A model generated the notes under the pieces. That model was not told where the DNA came from. It searched no databases and worked only from the letters and a program-made list of their open reading frames with translations. Positions 1 to 8,721 of a DNA stretch of 58,602 nt are shown piece after piece. Source of the stretch: Gemmatimonadota bacterium (lineage in GTDB: Bacteria > Gemmatimonadota > Gemmatimonadetes > Longimicrobiales > Gaopeijiaceae); contig JAURER010000019.1 in assembly GCA_030827315.1 (NCBI GenBank), forward strand, positions 1-58,602, written 5' to 3'. Made by a program: the position numbers and the translations under genes. How positions within the stretch are numbered: position 1 is the stretch's first letter; the number at the start of each line of letters is the position of its first letter.

Positions 1-130
1 CCGTCCCGCCCCACTTCTTCGCCTGCGTCGCCGTGATCGCTGCCGTCAGCGTCGTCTTGCCGTGATCCACGTGCCCAATCGTACCGACGTTCACGTGAGG
101 CTTAGTACGCTCGAACTTCTCCTTGCCCAT
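1..130 (-). CDS. tuf: Elongation factor Tu, N-terminal fragment
   Basis: Translation elongation factor Tu, the GTPase that carries aminoacyl-tRNA to the ribosome. Only the first 43 or so residues lie in the window; the gene runs off the left edge. The visible part opens [20 protein letters not shown] and continues through the P-loop GHVDHGKTT, which is diagnostic for EF-Tu. A purine-rich ribosome site (GAGAGGA) lies just ahead of the ATG. It is the last gene of a tRNA-Thr/Tyr/Gly/Thr cluster on the same strand, the context of tufB in enterobacteria. Confidence 0.97.
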   Translation of the reverse strand, partial: MGKEKFERTKPHVNVGTIGHVDHGKTTLTAAITATQAKKWGGT

Positions 131-216
131 CGCTGTCCTCTCGGATCTCTCTGGCTTCGGTTGTGACGGGACGCGAATCCCGCGCTTCTGTCGCGCTCAC
201 GCGTGACGTCCTGCAG

Positions 217-288
<72 letters not shown>

Positions 289-330
289 AACTCCGGCGCT
301 CGCCGGTCCCGCGGTCCTGCCTTGCATCAG

Positions 331-404
331 AGCGGGAGACGGGACTCGAACCCGCGACCCTCAGCTTGGAAGGCTGATGCTCTAGCCAACTGAGCTACTC
401 CCGC
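331..404 (-). tRNA. tRNA-Gly (anticodon TCC)
   Basis: Cloverleaf on the minus strand with acceptor GCGGGAG/CTCCCGC, anticodon stem TCAGC/GCTGA, loop CTTCCAA (anticodon TCC, codon GGA) and T-loop GGTTCGAGT. CCA is not encoded. It is the third tRNA of the cluster, corresponding in order to glyT. Confidence 0.96.
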
Positions 405-427
405 CTCGCTCTTGCTGCACCTGCCCA

Positions 428-509
428 TGGTGGGGGGAGGATTCGAACCTCCGAAGGCTATGCCAACAGATTTACAGTCTGCCCCGTTTGACCGCTTCGG
501 TACCCCACC
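428..509 (-). tRNA. tRNA-Tyr (anticodon GTA)
   Basis: This 82-nt tRNA on the minus strand has the long variable arm of bacterial tRNA-Tyr. Acceptor GGTGGGG pairs with CCCCACC, the discriminator is A, and the anticodon loop CTGTAAA gives GTA. T-loop GGTTCGAAT. It is the second tRNA of the tuf-linked cluster, matching tyrU in order. Confidence 0.96.
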
Positions 510-861
510 GATGTCGCTCCCGAAGCCCGCGCTACCGGGACCGCCCCACCCGCGAATCCGCGATCATCCGAACGTGGAAAAGAGCCGCCCCCCGGGATGC
601 TGGAGCGGCTGCTTTGCGAGCGAGCAAAGGAAGGTAACCGGCACCCCCGGGAGCGTAAACCCCCGCCATGCCGTGACGTACTGTGGTTGCGGCACCTTCC
701 CCGGGCGGGGTACCTCGAGGAGCGCACCCGTGGGCGACGTCCGGCGTGCCCTCGATCGATCGACGGCCCGGTGAGCGGACGCTCCGGCGCGCGAGGGGGT
801 CCGCAGCGAGCGGCCGCGGGTGGGAAGCGGGCGAGGCGCCGCGTCGCATTCCTGCGCTGGA
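510..861 (-). other. 352-bp spacer splitting the tRNA cluster
   Basis: No convincing gene is seen here in either direction; the open frames are short and unlike any family I recognise. The stretch separates tRNA-Thr(TGT) from tRNA-Tyr, whereas the other tRNAs of the cluster are under 50 bp apart. It holds one terminator-like hairpin (577-611). A promoter for the Tyr-Gly-Thr-tuf unit would be expected between the hairpin and 510, but I could not pick one out with confidence. Confidence 0.6.
577..611 (-). terminator. Possible intrinsic terminator between tRNA-Thr(TGT) and tRNA-Tyr
   Basis: On the minus strand AGCCGC (605-610) pairs with GCGGCT (583-588) across a 16-nt loop that is itself C/G rich, and is followed directly by CTTTTCC. 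The stem is only 6 bp and the T-run is four long, so this is a moderate call. If active it would end a cysS/tRNA-Thr transcript and require a separate promoter for the rest of the cluster. Confidence 0.45.
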
Positions 862-934
862 AGCTGGCGAAGGGACTCGAACCCCCAACCTGCTGATTAC
901 AAATCAGCTGCTCTACCAGTTGAGCTACGCCAGC
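862..934 (-). tRNA. tRNA-Thr (anticodon TGT)
   Basis: Cloverleaf on the minus strand: acceptor GCTGGCG/CGCCAGC, D-arm with AGCTCAACTGGTAGAGC, anticodon stem GCTGA/TCAGC, loop TTTGTAA (anticodon TGT, codon ACA), T-loop GGTTCGAGT. CCA is not encoded. It starts only 23 bp after the cysS stop codon, so it is probably transcribed with cysS or from a promoter inside it. It corresponds in order to thrU of the enterobacterial tufB operon. Confidence 0.96.
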
Positions 935-957
935 GGGAGGAGGGAAAAGCTAGCCCG

Positions 958-2391
958 CTAGCTCACGACCTTCCAGCGCGTGCCGCCCGAGCCGTCCTCG
1001 AGCACGATGTTGCGTGCGGCGAGCTCTTGGCGAATGGCGTCCGCGGTCGCGAAGTCACGGTCGGCACGGGCGGCGGCCCGCTCCTCGATCTTCTGTTCGA
1101 CCCACGCCGCGAGGTCATCGTCCACGGACCGGGCGGCGCGCGCCACCTCCAGCAGCCCGAGTACCTGGTCCATGGATCGGAGCGCGTCGAGCGCCGAGTC
1201 ACGGTCGGCGGGGCGGACGGCGTCACGGCGGTCCAGCGCCGCATTGACGCCGCTCACGAAGCGGAAGACCGCGGCCAGGGCGTCTGCGGAGTTGAAGTCG
1301 GCATCCATGGCCACCCGGAAGGCCGCTCGCGCCTCCTCGGCGAGCCCGGGAAGCTCGGAGGCCTCGGCCATGGCGTCGACCGTTACCCCCGCCAGGCGCG
1401 TCTCGAAGTCGAGGAGCCTCTGGACCGCGGCCCTGGAGCCCTCGAGACCGGCGCGGGTGAAGTTCAGGTCGCCCCGGTAGTGCGAAGAAATCAGCAGGTG
1501 GCGGATCGCCGCCGGATCATACCCTTCCTCGAGGAGTTCGCGCACGCGGATGAAGTTGCCGAGAGACTTCGACATCTTCCTCCCCTCGACGAAGAGGTGC
1601 TTCACATGCATCCAGTGCCGGACGAACGGCTTTCCGGTCGCGCCCTCCGACTGGGCGATCTCGTTCTCGTGGTGCGGAAAGATCAGGTCTTCGCCACCCA
1701 GGTGCATGTCGAGGGTCTCTCCTAGCTCCGCGGTGCTCATCACCGAGCACTCGAGGTGCCAGCCCGGGCGCCCGCGGCCCCACGGCGAGTCCCACGCGGC
1801 GCCGACCCGCTCGTCCATCTCCGTGGCGGGCTTCCAGAGTGCGAAGTCACGGGCGTCCTCCTTCTCGTACTCGTCCTGCTCGACGCGGGCACCGGCCATG
1901 AGCGTCGACGTGTCGATGCCCTTGAGCCTCCCGTAGGTGGGGAAGCTCGCGATCGAGAAGTAGACGGCCCCGTCGTCCGCGGCGTAGGCGTGACCGCGCG
2001 CCACGAGACGCTCGATGAAGTCGACCATCGGCCCGATGTAGTGCGTGGCCCGCGGATAGCGATCGACCGGACGAACCCCGAGCGTCCGACAGTCGTCCAG
2101 AAAGATCTCGCCGAAGGGACCGGTATGGTCGGAGATCGACGTCCGCGCCGCGTCCGCGGCCTCGATCACCTTGTCGTCCACGTCGGTCAGGTTCATCACG
2201 AAGCGAACGTCGTACCCGCTCCACTCCAGGTAGCGGTGGACGAGATCGAAAAAGAGGAACGTGCGGAAGTTGCCGATGTGCGCGTGGTTGTAGATGGTCG
2301 GGCCGCAGGCATAAACCGTGGCCCGGCCGTTCTCCAGGGGTTCGAACGTGTCGAGGGAGCGCGTGGCTGTGTTGTACACCTTGAGGGACAT
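958..2391 (-). CDS. cysS: Cysteine--tRNA ligase
   Basis: Class I aminoacyl-tRNA synthetase that charges tRNA-Cys in the cytoplasm. The 477-residue protein has the family's full length. The HIGH-type motif is HIGN at 38-41 inside GPTIYNHAHIGN, and KMSKS is at 272-276. The zinc ligands expected for the family are present: Cys29, Cys215, His240 and Glu244 (in HHENE). The ATG start gives the typical N-terminus. It is the last protein gene before the tRNA cluster, 78 bp downstream of pyrF. Confidence 0.98.
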   Translation of the reverse strand: MSLKVYNTATRSLDTFEPLENGRATVYACGPTIYNHAHIGNFRTFLFFDLVHRYLEWSGYDVRFVMNLTDVDDKVIEAADAARTSISDHTGPFGEIFLDDCRTLGVRPVDRYPRATHYIGPMVDFIERLVARGHAYAADDGAVYFSIASFPTYGRLKGIDTSTLMAGARVEQDEYEKEDARDFALWKPATEMDERVGAAWDSPWGRGRPGWHLECSVMSTAELGETLDMHLGGEDLIFPHHENEIAQSEGATGKPFVRHWMHVKHLFVEGRKMSKSLGNFIRVRELLEEGYDPAAIRHLLISSHYRGDLNFTRAGLEGSRAAVQRLLDFETRLAGVTVDAMAEASELPGLAEEARAAFRVAMDADFNSADALAAVFRFVSGVNAALDRRDAVRPADRDSALDALRSMDQVLGLLEVARAARSVDDDLAAWVEQKIEERAAARADRDFATADAIRQELAARNIVLEDGSGGTRWKVVS

Positions 2392-2469
2392 CGAACGCGG
2401 GGTCGAAAGGCGGCGGTGCGGGTTTCGGAAGCGGCGTTTCGCCGCGGAAGATAGCGACAGGTGGAGCGC

Positions 2470-3171
2470 TCAGGCCTCGGCTTCGGCAGAGGAGATCTCG
2501 GCGAGCACGGCGCCGAGCGCGGCCTCGGGGTCCCGGGCCTGCGTGATGGGCCTGCCGATCACCAGGTAGTCGGAGCCCGCACGGATGGCCTCGGCCGGGG
2601 TCGCAACCCGGTTCTGGTCGTCGGGCGATGCGCCCGCCGGCCGGATCCCCGGCGTGACCAAGAGAAAGTCCGCGCCGACGTGGCCGCGCAACCACGGGGC
2701 CTCGAGCGCGGACGCGACGACGCCGTCGATCCCGGCATGCTGCGCCGAGAGGGTCAGCCGCCCCACCTCCTCGCGAACCGACCGGATCTCTCGGCCCCAG
2801 ACCGCGGACATCTCGTCCGGGCTCAGCGAGGTGAGCGCGGTCACGGCCAAGAGTCGCAGGTTACCGCGCCGCGCACGCGCGGCAGCCTCCAGCATGGTGG
2901 GACCGCCCGAGGCGTGGACGGTGAGCAGGTCGACGCCGAGATCCGAGGCGGCGGATACCGCACCTGCCACGGTGTTCGGGATATCGTGCAGCTTGAGGTC
3001 CAGAAAGACGCGTTTGCCCATGCGCTGCAGCCGCCGGACCACTTCGGGGCCGCACGAAGTGAACAACTCCAGGCCGACCTTGTAGAAGTCCGCTCGTTCT
3101 CCCAGTCGGTCCACGAGGTCGAACGCCTCGTGTTCGGAAGAGACGTCGAGGGGGATGATGACTCGGTTCAT
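2470..3171 (-). CDS. pyrF: Orotidine 5'-phosphate decarboxylase
   Basis: Catalyses the last step of UMP synthesis, decarboxylating OMP. The 233-residue TIM barrel opens NRVIIPLDV and carries the signature DLKLHDIPNTV at 58-68, with the catalytic Asp58, Lys60 and Asp63 in place. The phosphate-binding region near the C-terminus (TPGIRP, YLVIGRPI) is intact. Its ATG overlaps the pyrD stop by 4 nt (ATGA), so the two pyrimidine genes are probably translationally coupled. Confidence 0.97.
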   Translation of the reverse strand: MNRVIIPLDVSSEHEAFDLVDRLGERADFYKVGLELFTSCGPEVVRRLQRMGKRVFLDLKLHDIPNTVAGAVSAASDLGVDLLTVHASGGPTMLEAAARARRGNLRLLAVTALTSLSPDEMSAVWGREIRSVREEVGRLTLSAQHAGIDGVVASALEAPWLRGHVGADFLLVTPGIRPAGASPDDQNRVATPAEAIRAGSDYLVIGRPITQARDPEAALGAVLAEISSAEAEA

Positions 3172-4112
3172 GACGTGGTTCCTCGGGTCGCTTCGAGGGT
3201 GTGCGCGCGGACCAGCTCATCACGCCAGCTCGTTACACCGTGCCTGCGACCCCAGCGCTCGAGCCCGCGGATCAGGGCCGGGGCGGCGCGGGCGGCGGCG
3301 AAGGTCGCCGTACCCATCTGTACCAGGTCCGCTCCAGCCCGCGCGTACGCGACGGCGTCCGGCGCCGCGAGGACCCCGCCGACCCCGAAGATCGGAAGCG
3401 CCGTGGCCGTACGCGCCTCGCGAACCGCCCGCAGACCCGCCGGGCGCAACCCGGGCCCGCTCATGCCGCCGGCGCCCGCGCCGAGCTCGGGCGAACCGGT
3501 CGAAGGGTGAAGCAGCAGGCCGGGCAGCGTGTTGACGAGGGTCAGGGCGTCGGCGCCCGCGGCCTCGGCACGCCGCACCGTCCCCGCGAGGTTCGGGTCG
3601 TTCGGGGCGAGCTTGGCGACAAGGGGCCGCTGGGTCCTCGCGCGGCACCCCGACAGGACGTCGGAAACCGCGTCGGGGTCGAGCGCGAAGGGTGCGCCAC
3701 CTCGCCTGGCGTCGTTGGGGCACGAGAGGTTGACCTCGAACCCGACGAAGCCGTCGACCCCGTCCAGACCCTCCACGAGCCGGAGATATTCGTCTACCGT
3801 GTGCCCCGCGATGCTCACGAAGACGCGGGCGTTCCGGACGTTCCTGGCGATCCAGGGAAGCTTCTCCGACCGTGCCGCGGCGAGGCCCGGGTTGGCCAGG
3901 CCGATCGAATTGAGCATGCCCGCCGGGAACTCCGCGACACGCGGCGCAGGGTTTCCCCGTCGGGGTTCGAGCGTGACCGACTTCGTCACGAAGCCACCGA
4001 GAGCCTCGAGATCGAGAACGTCCTCGAGTTCCATGCCGAAGCCGCAGGTGCCGGCGGCCAGCAGGACGGGGTTCTGGAAGTCCATGCCCAGTACGTGGGT
4101 CTGCAGCCTCAT
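3168..4112 (-). CDS. pyrD: Dihydroorotate dehydrogenase, class 1B-type catalytic subunit
   Basis: FMN enzyme that oxidises dihydroorotate to orotate. The ATG at 4112 was chosen because it overlaps the upstream stop (ATGA) and gives the normal N-terminus MRLQTHVLGMDFQNPV, making 314 residues. NPVLLAAGTCGFG (14-26) is the class 1 N-terminal motif, and the base is Cys131 in VNLSCPN, as in cytosolic class 1 enzymes (class 2 uses Ser). Class 1B enzymes normally pair with the PyrK electron-transfer subunit; no pyrK is present in this window. Confidence 0.94.
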   Translation of the reverse strand: MRLQTHVLGMDFQNPVLLAAGTCGFGMELEDVLDLEALGGFVTKSVTLEPRRGNPAPRVAEFPAGMLNSIGLANPGLAAARSEKLPWIARNVRNARVFVSIAGHTVDEYLRLVEGLDGVDGFVGFEVNLSCPNDARRGGAPFALDPDAVSDVLSGCRARTQRPLVAKLAPNDPNLAGTVRRAEAAGADALTLVNTLPGLLLHPSTGSPELGAGAGGMSGPGLRPAGLRAVREARTATALPIFGVGGVLAAPDAVAYARAGADLVQMGTATFAAARAAPALIRGLERWGRRHGVTSWRDELVRAHTLEATRGTTS

Positions 4113-5443
4113 CGACTCGTCAGCTCCCGAAGCTGCACGTCGAGCTCCTCTTCCAGCGCGGCGAAGCCGGCGGCGGGTCCGCCGAGCGCGGCAAGAACGT
4201 AAGGACTCCCGGGGTAGGCCTCCAGACGCCCCCGGATCCAGGCGCGGTCCCCCTCTTCCGACGAAGTGCCGAGAGCGGCGAGGAGCGCCTTCGGGGCCCA
4301 TGGGTCGGCGGGGGCCTGGTCGGCGTACGCCAGGAAGAGTCCGCGGGCCACGTAGGGGGCGTTCAGCCGGTCACGGGCCACCTCGCCGGCCGCGAACAGG
4401 CCGAGCGGCTCGACGAGACCCAGACCGACCAGCTGCTCCAGACGCGCCAGCGAGGCCAGCCACTCGGCCACCAGCGGATCCGATCCCGTGGGCAGGAGGA
4501 GCGCCCGAACCCTCGACAACTCCACGAGATCGCGCGCCCGCTCGACGCGCCAGGAGGCCAGAAGGAGCCGGGCCTCCGCGGCCGAGAGACCGAGTCTCTC
4601 GGCCACGGCCAACGCCACCTCGACCGCCCGGGCGGTGTCCCCCGCCTGGTCCAGGAAGCGGGCCCTCGCGAGGGCGAGCCGACCGCGTGGCACCCGGTCC
4701 CATGTCGAGGAATCGACCCGGGAGAGCAGTGCGGCGGCCCCCGCGGGCCCCCAACGCGCGTCGGCCCGGTTCAGCAGAGCGAGTACCGTGTCGGCTCGCG
4801 TGCTCGCGCGCGACTCCGCGAGGAGGGCGTCGAGGGCCCGCGTGCTCCGCTCGCGGTCGCCGGTCAGCAGGCCCCACCGAAGGCGCTCCAGGCCGGCTTC
4901 CGTACGCACCGAGGGGTCGAGTTCGGTCGCCCGGTCCAGATCCCACGAGGCAGCCTCGGGCAGGCCGCTCCTCAGCAGGAGTCGGGCGCGCAGGAGGTGG
5001 GCGTCGACGCGCGGCCCCTCGGAGAGGCCCGCGTCCAGCGCCCGGTTCACCCGCTCGAGTGCCGCGACAGGATCGCCCGTACGTTCCTCGAGGAGGCCAC
5101 GGTACAGGTCGATCTCGGTGCGCACTGTAGGAGCGGGCGCCAGGCCTTCGAGTTCGCCGAGCGCCGCCGCCGCCGCCGCGTATTCGCCCAGGTGGAGGTG
5201 GGAGCGCGCCAGCAGGAGGAGCGCCTGCCCGGCCCACTCCGCACCCGGTCGCGCGCGGTACGCTTCGCCCGTCTTTCGAACGACATCGCTGTACCCCGCG
5301 ACTGCGGCATCGTCACGGCCCGCGCGGCGATCGACTTCCGCCCGCTGGAAGAGACGATCCGCGTTGAAGATCACGTTGTGGTAGGCGCACCCCGACGCGA
5401 GCGCGAGAAGCAACCCGACGCCGGAACGCCGCCACGCCCTCAA
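4109..5443 (-). CDS. TPR-repeat lipoprotein
   Basis: The 444-residue protein starts with a signal peptide ending in the lipobox LASGC (Cys19), so it should be lipid-anchored on the periplasmic side. The rest is Ala/Leu/Arg-rich helical repeats of the TPR type from about residue 30 to 330. The start is a TTG whose last bases overlap the amidase stop (TTGA), and its own stop overlaps the pyrD ATG. It may be an envelope assembly or scaffold factor; substrate and partner are unknown. Its place behind a cell-wall amidase gene is the only functional hint. Confidence 0.8.
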   Translation of the reverse strand: MRAWRRSGVGLLLALASGCAYHNVIFNADRLFQRAEVDRRAGRDDAAVAGYSDVVRKTGEAYRARPGAEWAGQALLLLARSHLHLGEYAAAAAALGELEGLAPAPTVRTEIDLYRGLLEERTGDPVAALERVNRALDAGLSEGPRVDAHLLRARLLLRSGLPEAASWDLDRATELDPSVRTEAGLERLRWGLLTGDRERSTRALDALLAESRASTRADTVLALLNRADARWGPAGAAALLSRVDSSTWDRVPRGRLALARARFLDQAGDTARAVEVALAVAERLGLSAAEARLLLASWRVERARDLVELSRVRALLLPTGSDPLVAEWLASLARLEQLVGLGLVEPLGLFAAGEVARDRLNAPYVARGLFLAYADQAPADPWAPKALLAALGTSSEEGDRAWIRGRLEAYPGSPYVLAALGGPAAGFAALEEELDVQLRELTSR

Positions 5444-6765
5444 CGCGGCTCCCGGTCTCCTCCGCCGCCACTCCCCGGCGGGTAGCGCTCGAAGAAGCGA
5501 AGCACCGCCTCGCCGATGGCGACGGCAGAGTTCTCGTGGAAGTCGGACTGTGCCAGGATGGGCCCCTCCTGGGGGTTCGACAGGTACCCGATCTCGATCA
5601 GCACCGAGGGCATGAGGGCGTTGGTGAGCACCGCGAGCACGCCCTGCTTGACCCCCCGATCCGGCCCCGGGTGGAAGTCCTTCAGCTCGGACTGCACGAG
5701 GCCCGCGAGATCCGCGGACCAGTGCGCGTGGTCGTAGTTGACCAGATCCCGGAGGATGAAGTCCAGGTCGTCGCCTTCCGGGCTGCCGTTGGAGTCCGGG
5801 TTCATGGCGAGCGGTGCGTTCTCGATTGCCGACACCCGGCGCTCGTGCTCGGTGCGCGCGTCCGAAAGGAAGTACGTCTCGAAGCCCCGCGCCTCCCTGC
5901 GGGCCGGGAACGAATTGGCGTGGATCGAGACGAAGATCCCGGGCCGCTCCCCCTTCGTGCGCGTCGCGATCTGGCCGCGCTCCCAGACGTCCACGAAGGT
6001 GTCGTCGTCCCGGATCAGGTGCACCTCCAGGCCTGGACGGCCGTCGAGATAGGCGGCGAGCCTGAGGCCGATCTCGAGCGCGACCGTCTTTTCCCGGATG
6101 CCCTCCGGCCCGAGCGCGCCGGGGTCGACACCTCCGTGACCGGGGTCGATGACGACCACACGAACACCGTCGTACGGCGAGGCGCCGGCGCGGCGGACCG
6201 CCTCGGCACTGTTCGCGGTGGGCGCCGCGACCGGCGGCGCCGCGGCAGGCGTGGCGGGCTGTTCGGCCGGCGGCGCGGCGAGGACGGGGTTCGGGGCAGG
6301 TGCGGCGGCGGTGGCGGGGCGGCCACCCTGCCCCCGCAGGAGGGCCGGGTCACCGGCCCGGAGGACGGTGGAAGGCCCGTCGAACTCATAGAGACCCGGC
6401 AGTCGACGCGGCAGGAAGTCGGACAGGAACTGGAGCGGCACGAACGTCTGACTGCCGACCCGGTACGGTGCGTCCGACATCTGCAGGACGATCCCGTCCC
6501 ATCGAAAGAACGGCGAGCCGACGCGCAGCGTGACCGTGATCTCGCCGGCCGCGGACAGCACGACGCCCCCGCCATCCTCGGACACCTGCCACCCGAGCTC
6601 GTCGAGGAGCCCGACCGGCACCACGGCATAACCCCGGTCGAGGCGGATCGCGACGGTACTCGACGTTCCATCCTCACGCTCCACCTCCAGCCGCGGACTC
6701 GTCTGGGCGCCCACCCCGGTGCTGGCCCCGGCCAGCAGGAGCAGCGTCAGGACGACGCGCCTCAT
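5440..6765 (-). CDS. N-acetylmuramoyl-L-alanine amidase (Amidase_3)
   Basis: Periplasmic zinc hydrolase that cuts the amide bond between muramic acid and the stem peptide. The 441-residue protein has a signal peptide ending near GAQ (about 21). Residues 30-140 form a beta-rich domain resembling the copper-amine-oxidase-N fold, followed by an Ala/Pro-rich linker to about 190. The Amidase_3 domain has IDPGHGG (His210), Glu225, SIHAN (His282) and EIGYLSN (Glu391), the expected zinc and catalytic set. The ATG overlaps the smpB stop (ATGA). Confidence 0.93.
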   Translation of the reverse strand: MRRVVLTLLLLAGASTGVGAQTSPRLEVEREDGTSSTVAIRLDRGYAVVPVGLLDELGWQVSEDGGGVVLSAAGEITVTLRVGSPFFRWDGIVLQMSDAPYRVGSQTFVPLQFLSDFLPRRLPGLYEFDGPSTVLRAGDPALLRGQGGRPATAAAPAPNPVLAAPPAEQPATPAAAPPVAAPTANSAEAVRRAGASPYDGVRVVVIDPGHGGVDPGALGPEGIREKTVALEIGLRLAAYLDGRPGLEVHLIRDDDTFVDVWERGQIATRTKGERPGIFVSIHANSFPARREARGFETYFLSDARTEHERRVSAIENAPLAMNPDSNGSPEGDDLDFILRDLVNYDHAHWSADLAGLVQSELKDFHPGPDRGVKQGVLAVLTNALMPSVLIEIGYLSNPQEGPILAQSDFHENSAVAIGEAVLRFFERYPPGSGGGGDREPR

Positions 6766-7223
6766 CCGGCCCCCATGGCCCGTCGCGCCTCGCGGTCCTG
6801 CTGGCGACGCTTCAGCGTCTCGCGCTTGTCGTAAAGCTTCTTTCCTCGCGCGACCGCGAGCGTGAGCTTGGCGTATCCGCGCACGAAGTAGATCTCCAGT
6901 GGTACCAGCGTGAGTCCCTTTTCCTCGGTCTTCACCACGAGCTGCCGGATCTCGTTGCGGTTCAGCAGCAGACGGCGGGAGCGGACCGGGTCGACGTTGT
7001 AGCGGTTCGCCTGTTCGTACGGGCTGATGTGCAGACTGTAGAGCCAGACCTGCCCTCCCTCCACCCGTGCGAACGAATCCTGGAAGGACACCGCTCCGGC
7101 CCGCAGCGACTTCACCTCCGGTCCTCTCAGCTCGATGCCGGCCTCGAACGTCTCGAGGATTTCGAACTCGTGACGCGCCTTGCGGTTGCGGGCCACGACC
7201 CTTCGCCCGTCCTCGCCACTCAT
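6762..7223 (-). CDS. smpB: SsrA-binding protein SmpB
   Basis: Binds tmRNA and delivers it to stalled ribosomes for trans-translation. The 153-residue length is standard. The N-terminal beta-barrel carries ARNRKARHEF and GIELRGPEVKSLR, followed by VWLYSLHISPY, and the C-terminal tail is basic (KKLYDKRETLKRR), as needed to enter the A site. The start ATG follows the YihY stop by about 10 bp. No tmRNA gene was found in the window. Confidence 0.97.
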   Translation of the reverse strand: MSGEDGRRVVARNRKARHEFEILETFEAGIELRGPEVKSLRAGAVSFQDSFARVEGGQVWLYSLHISPYEQANRYNVDPVRSRRLLLNRNEIRQLVVKTEEKGLTLVPLEIYFVRGYAKLTLAVARGKKLYDKRETLKRRQQDREARRAMGAG

Positions 7224-7233
7224 GGCCTGGGCC

Positions 7234-8145
7234 TCAAGCGCCGCCCTCGAATGTCACGACTCCCACCCTGCTCGCCTTTCTCATCGCGGAAACCTGGGCG
7301 ATTTCGCCACCGAGGATAAACACCAGCGACTCGTAATAGATCCAGAAGAAGAAGACCGCGACGGTCGCGAGGTTTCCCAGCGTGGAGCCGTAGTTGGCCA
7401 CCTCCGTGGCGTACCAGGAGAAGCCCGCTTTGAGTGACTCGTGCGAAATCGCGGTAAACGTGGCAGCGATCACCGCGGCCCGCAGGGAGATCCGGCGCGC
7501 GGGCATGAAGCGGTAGAGCAGGAAGAGGAGGATCCAGATGGAGACGAAGGCGATGGCATGGCCGAGAAGACGCTCGGCGAGGCCGAAGTTCGGCCCTCCC
7601 AGACCGAAGAACGCCGCGGAGTAGTCGAAGGTCGCGGCGATCATGATCGAGACGCCGAGATTTGCGGTCAGGAGCACGAAGCCTACGAGTACGGCTCCGA
7701 TGTCGAAGAGCTTCGCGGTGACGATGTGCCGTTTGGCCCCGATGTCGAAGATCTCCCGGAGGGCGACCCGGAGCGAGCCCGACAGCCGGGTCGCCACCCA
7801 GAAGAGGAAGACGGCGCCCGCAGCCGTATAGCCCACCCGCCGCGAGAGCAGCCCGGCCGTCAGCTGCTCCACGAGTCCGGTCAGGTCCACGCCCGCTCCC
7901 TGGGGAAGGTTCGTGGTCAGCAGATCCAGGACCTGTTGCGTCGGCCGTGTCGGGTCCGTGAAGCCGGCGAGCACGAACCCCGCGATCCCGATGCCGAGAA
8001 CCATGATGGGGAAGATCGCCAGGATCAGATTGAACGCGATCGAACCCGCCATGAAGAAGATCTCGTCGTCATCGCACTTCTCGGCGAGACGCCGGACAAA
8101 CTCCCGGAAACGGTGTTCGCGCCGGTGGTGACGTGGCTTCGACAC
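7234..8145 (-). CDS. YihY/BrkB-family inner-membrane protein
   Basis: A 303-residue polytopic membrane protein of the YihY/BrkB (formerly 'ribonuclease BN-like') family, whose biochemical role is not settled. After a basic N-terminus comes DEIFFMAGSIAFNLILAIFP, typical of the family, and about six hydrophobic segments follow. Segments around GYTAAGAVFLFWVATRLS and VAVFFFWIYYESLVFILGGE match the family pattern. It uses a GTG start and sits 72 bp behind a YtxH-like gene. Confidence 0.88.
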   Translation of the reverse strand: MSKPRHHRREHRFREFVRRLAEKCDDDEIFFMAGSIAFNLILAIFPIMVLGIGIAGFVLAGFTDPTRPTQQVLDLLTTNLPQGAGVDLTGLVEQLTAGLLSRRVGYTAAGAVFLFWVATRLSGSLRVALREIFDIGAKRHIVTAKLFDIGAVLVGFVLLTANLGVSIMIAATFDYSAAFFGLGGPNFGLAERLLGHAIAFVSIWILLFLLYRFMPARRISLRAAVIAATFTAISHESLKAGFSWYATEVANYGSTLGNLATVAVFFFWIYYESLVFILGGEIAQVSAMRKASRVGVVTFEGGA

Positions 8146-8217
8146 GTGGGCCCCTCGCGGTCGGTTGGGGAGTCGTGGCTTCGAGCGCCTCGGCGAACGG
8201 GGCCGGGCGCCGGGCGG

Positions 8218-8634
8218 TCAGCCCTGCGACTCCTCCGCCGCGGCCGAGACGGTCTCCCTGGCCGCATCGACACCCGCACGATACGCGGCCTTGGAACGCT
8301 GGAGCTTGTCCTCGAGCTCCTCACGCGCCGACAGCGCGGCCTCCCGACCCGCACGCACCGCTTCGCGCACATCGTCGTACCGGGTCGAAACCCCCTCGCG
8401 AGCTTCACCCAGGCGCTCCTCGAGCTGCCGCTGCGCCTCGCGGACGCGCTCCTCGGCAGCCACTCGGAGTCTCCGGGCCTGCTCCTTGATCTCCTCCTGG
8501 GTCTCCTCGCCGGAGCGGGGTGCGAAGAGCAGCGCGAGACCGGCGCCGATCATCGCGCCCAGCAGAAAGGAGCCGACGCCACCGCCGCGCTCGCGCTCGA
8601 TGACGATGTAGGGAACTTCGTCCTGATCTCTCAT
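8218..8634 (-). CDS. YtxH-like small membrane protein
   Basis: A 138-residue protein with one membrane segment at about 18-38 (GSFLLGAMIGAGLALLFAPR), the glycine-zipper plus APRSG pattern of YtxH proteins, followed by a long charged helix likely to form a coiled coil. The ATG at 8634 was preferred over an upstream TTG because it is preceded by a GGAGGC ribosome site (8642-8647). Family members are linked to envelope stress, but the molecular role is unknown. Probably co-transcribed with yihY and smpB. Confidence 0.8.
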   Translation of the reverse strand: MRDQDEVPYIVIERERGGGVGSFLLGAMIGAGLALLFAPRSGEETQEEIKEQARRLRVAAEERVREAQRQLEERLGEAREGVSTRYDDVREAVRAGREAALSAREELEDKLQRSKAAYRAGVDAARETVSAAAEESQG

Positions 8635-8721
8635 CTCGTCTGCCTCCGTCGCCCGGTTCGAAAGGAAGTGGGCTTGCCTCACTGAAAGTAACGAGGGCAC
8701 CGTGGGTCGGCACCCGCCCGT

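Noticed and set aside
510-861. Small proteins in the tRNA spacer
   Set aside because: Several short open frames exist on both strands, but all are Arg/Pro-rich, lack ribosome sites and overlap the hairpin.
4113-4301. Longer pyrD start adding about 63 residues
   Set aside because: The added part is Arg/Gly-rich, lies over the TPR gene and has no family match; ATG 4112 overlaps the stop properly.
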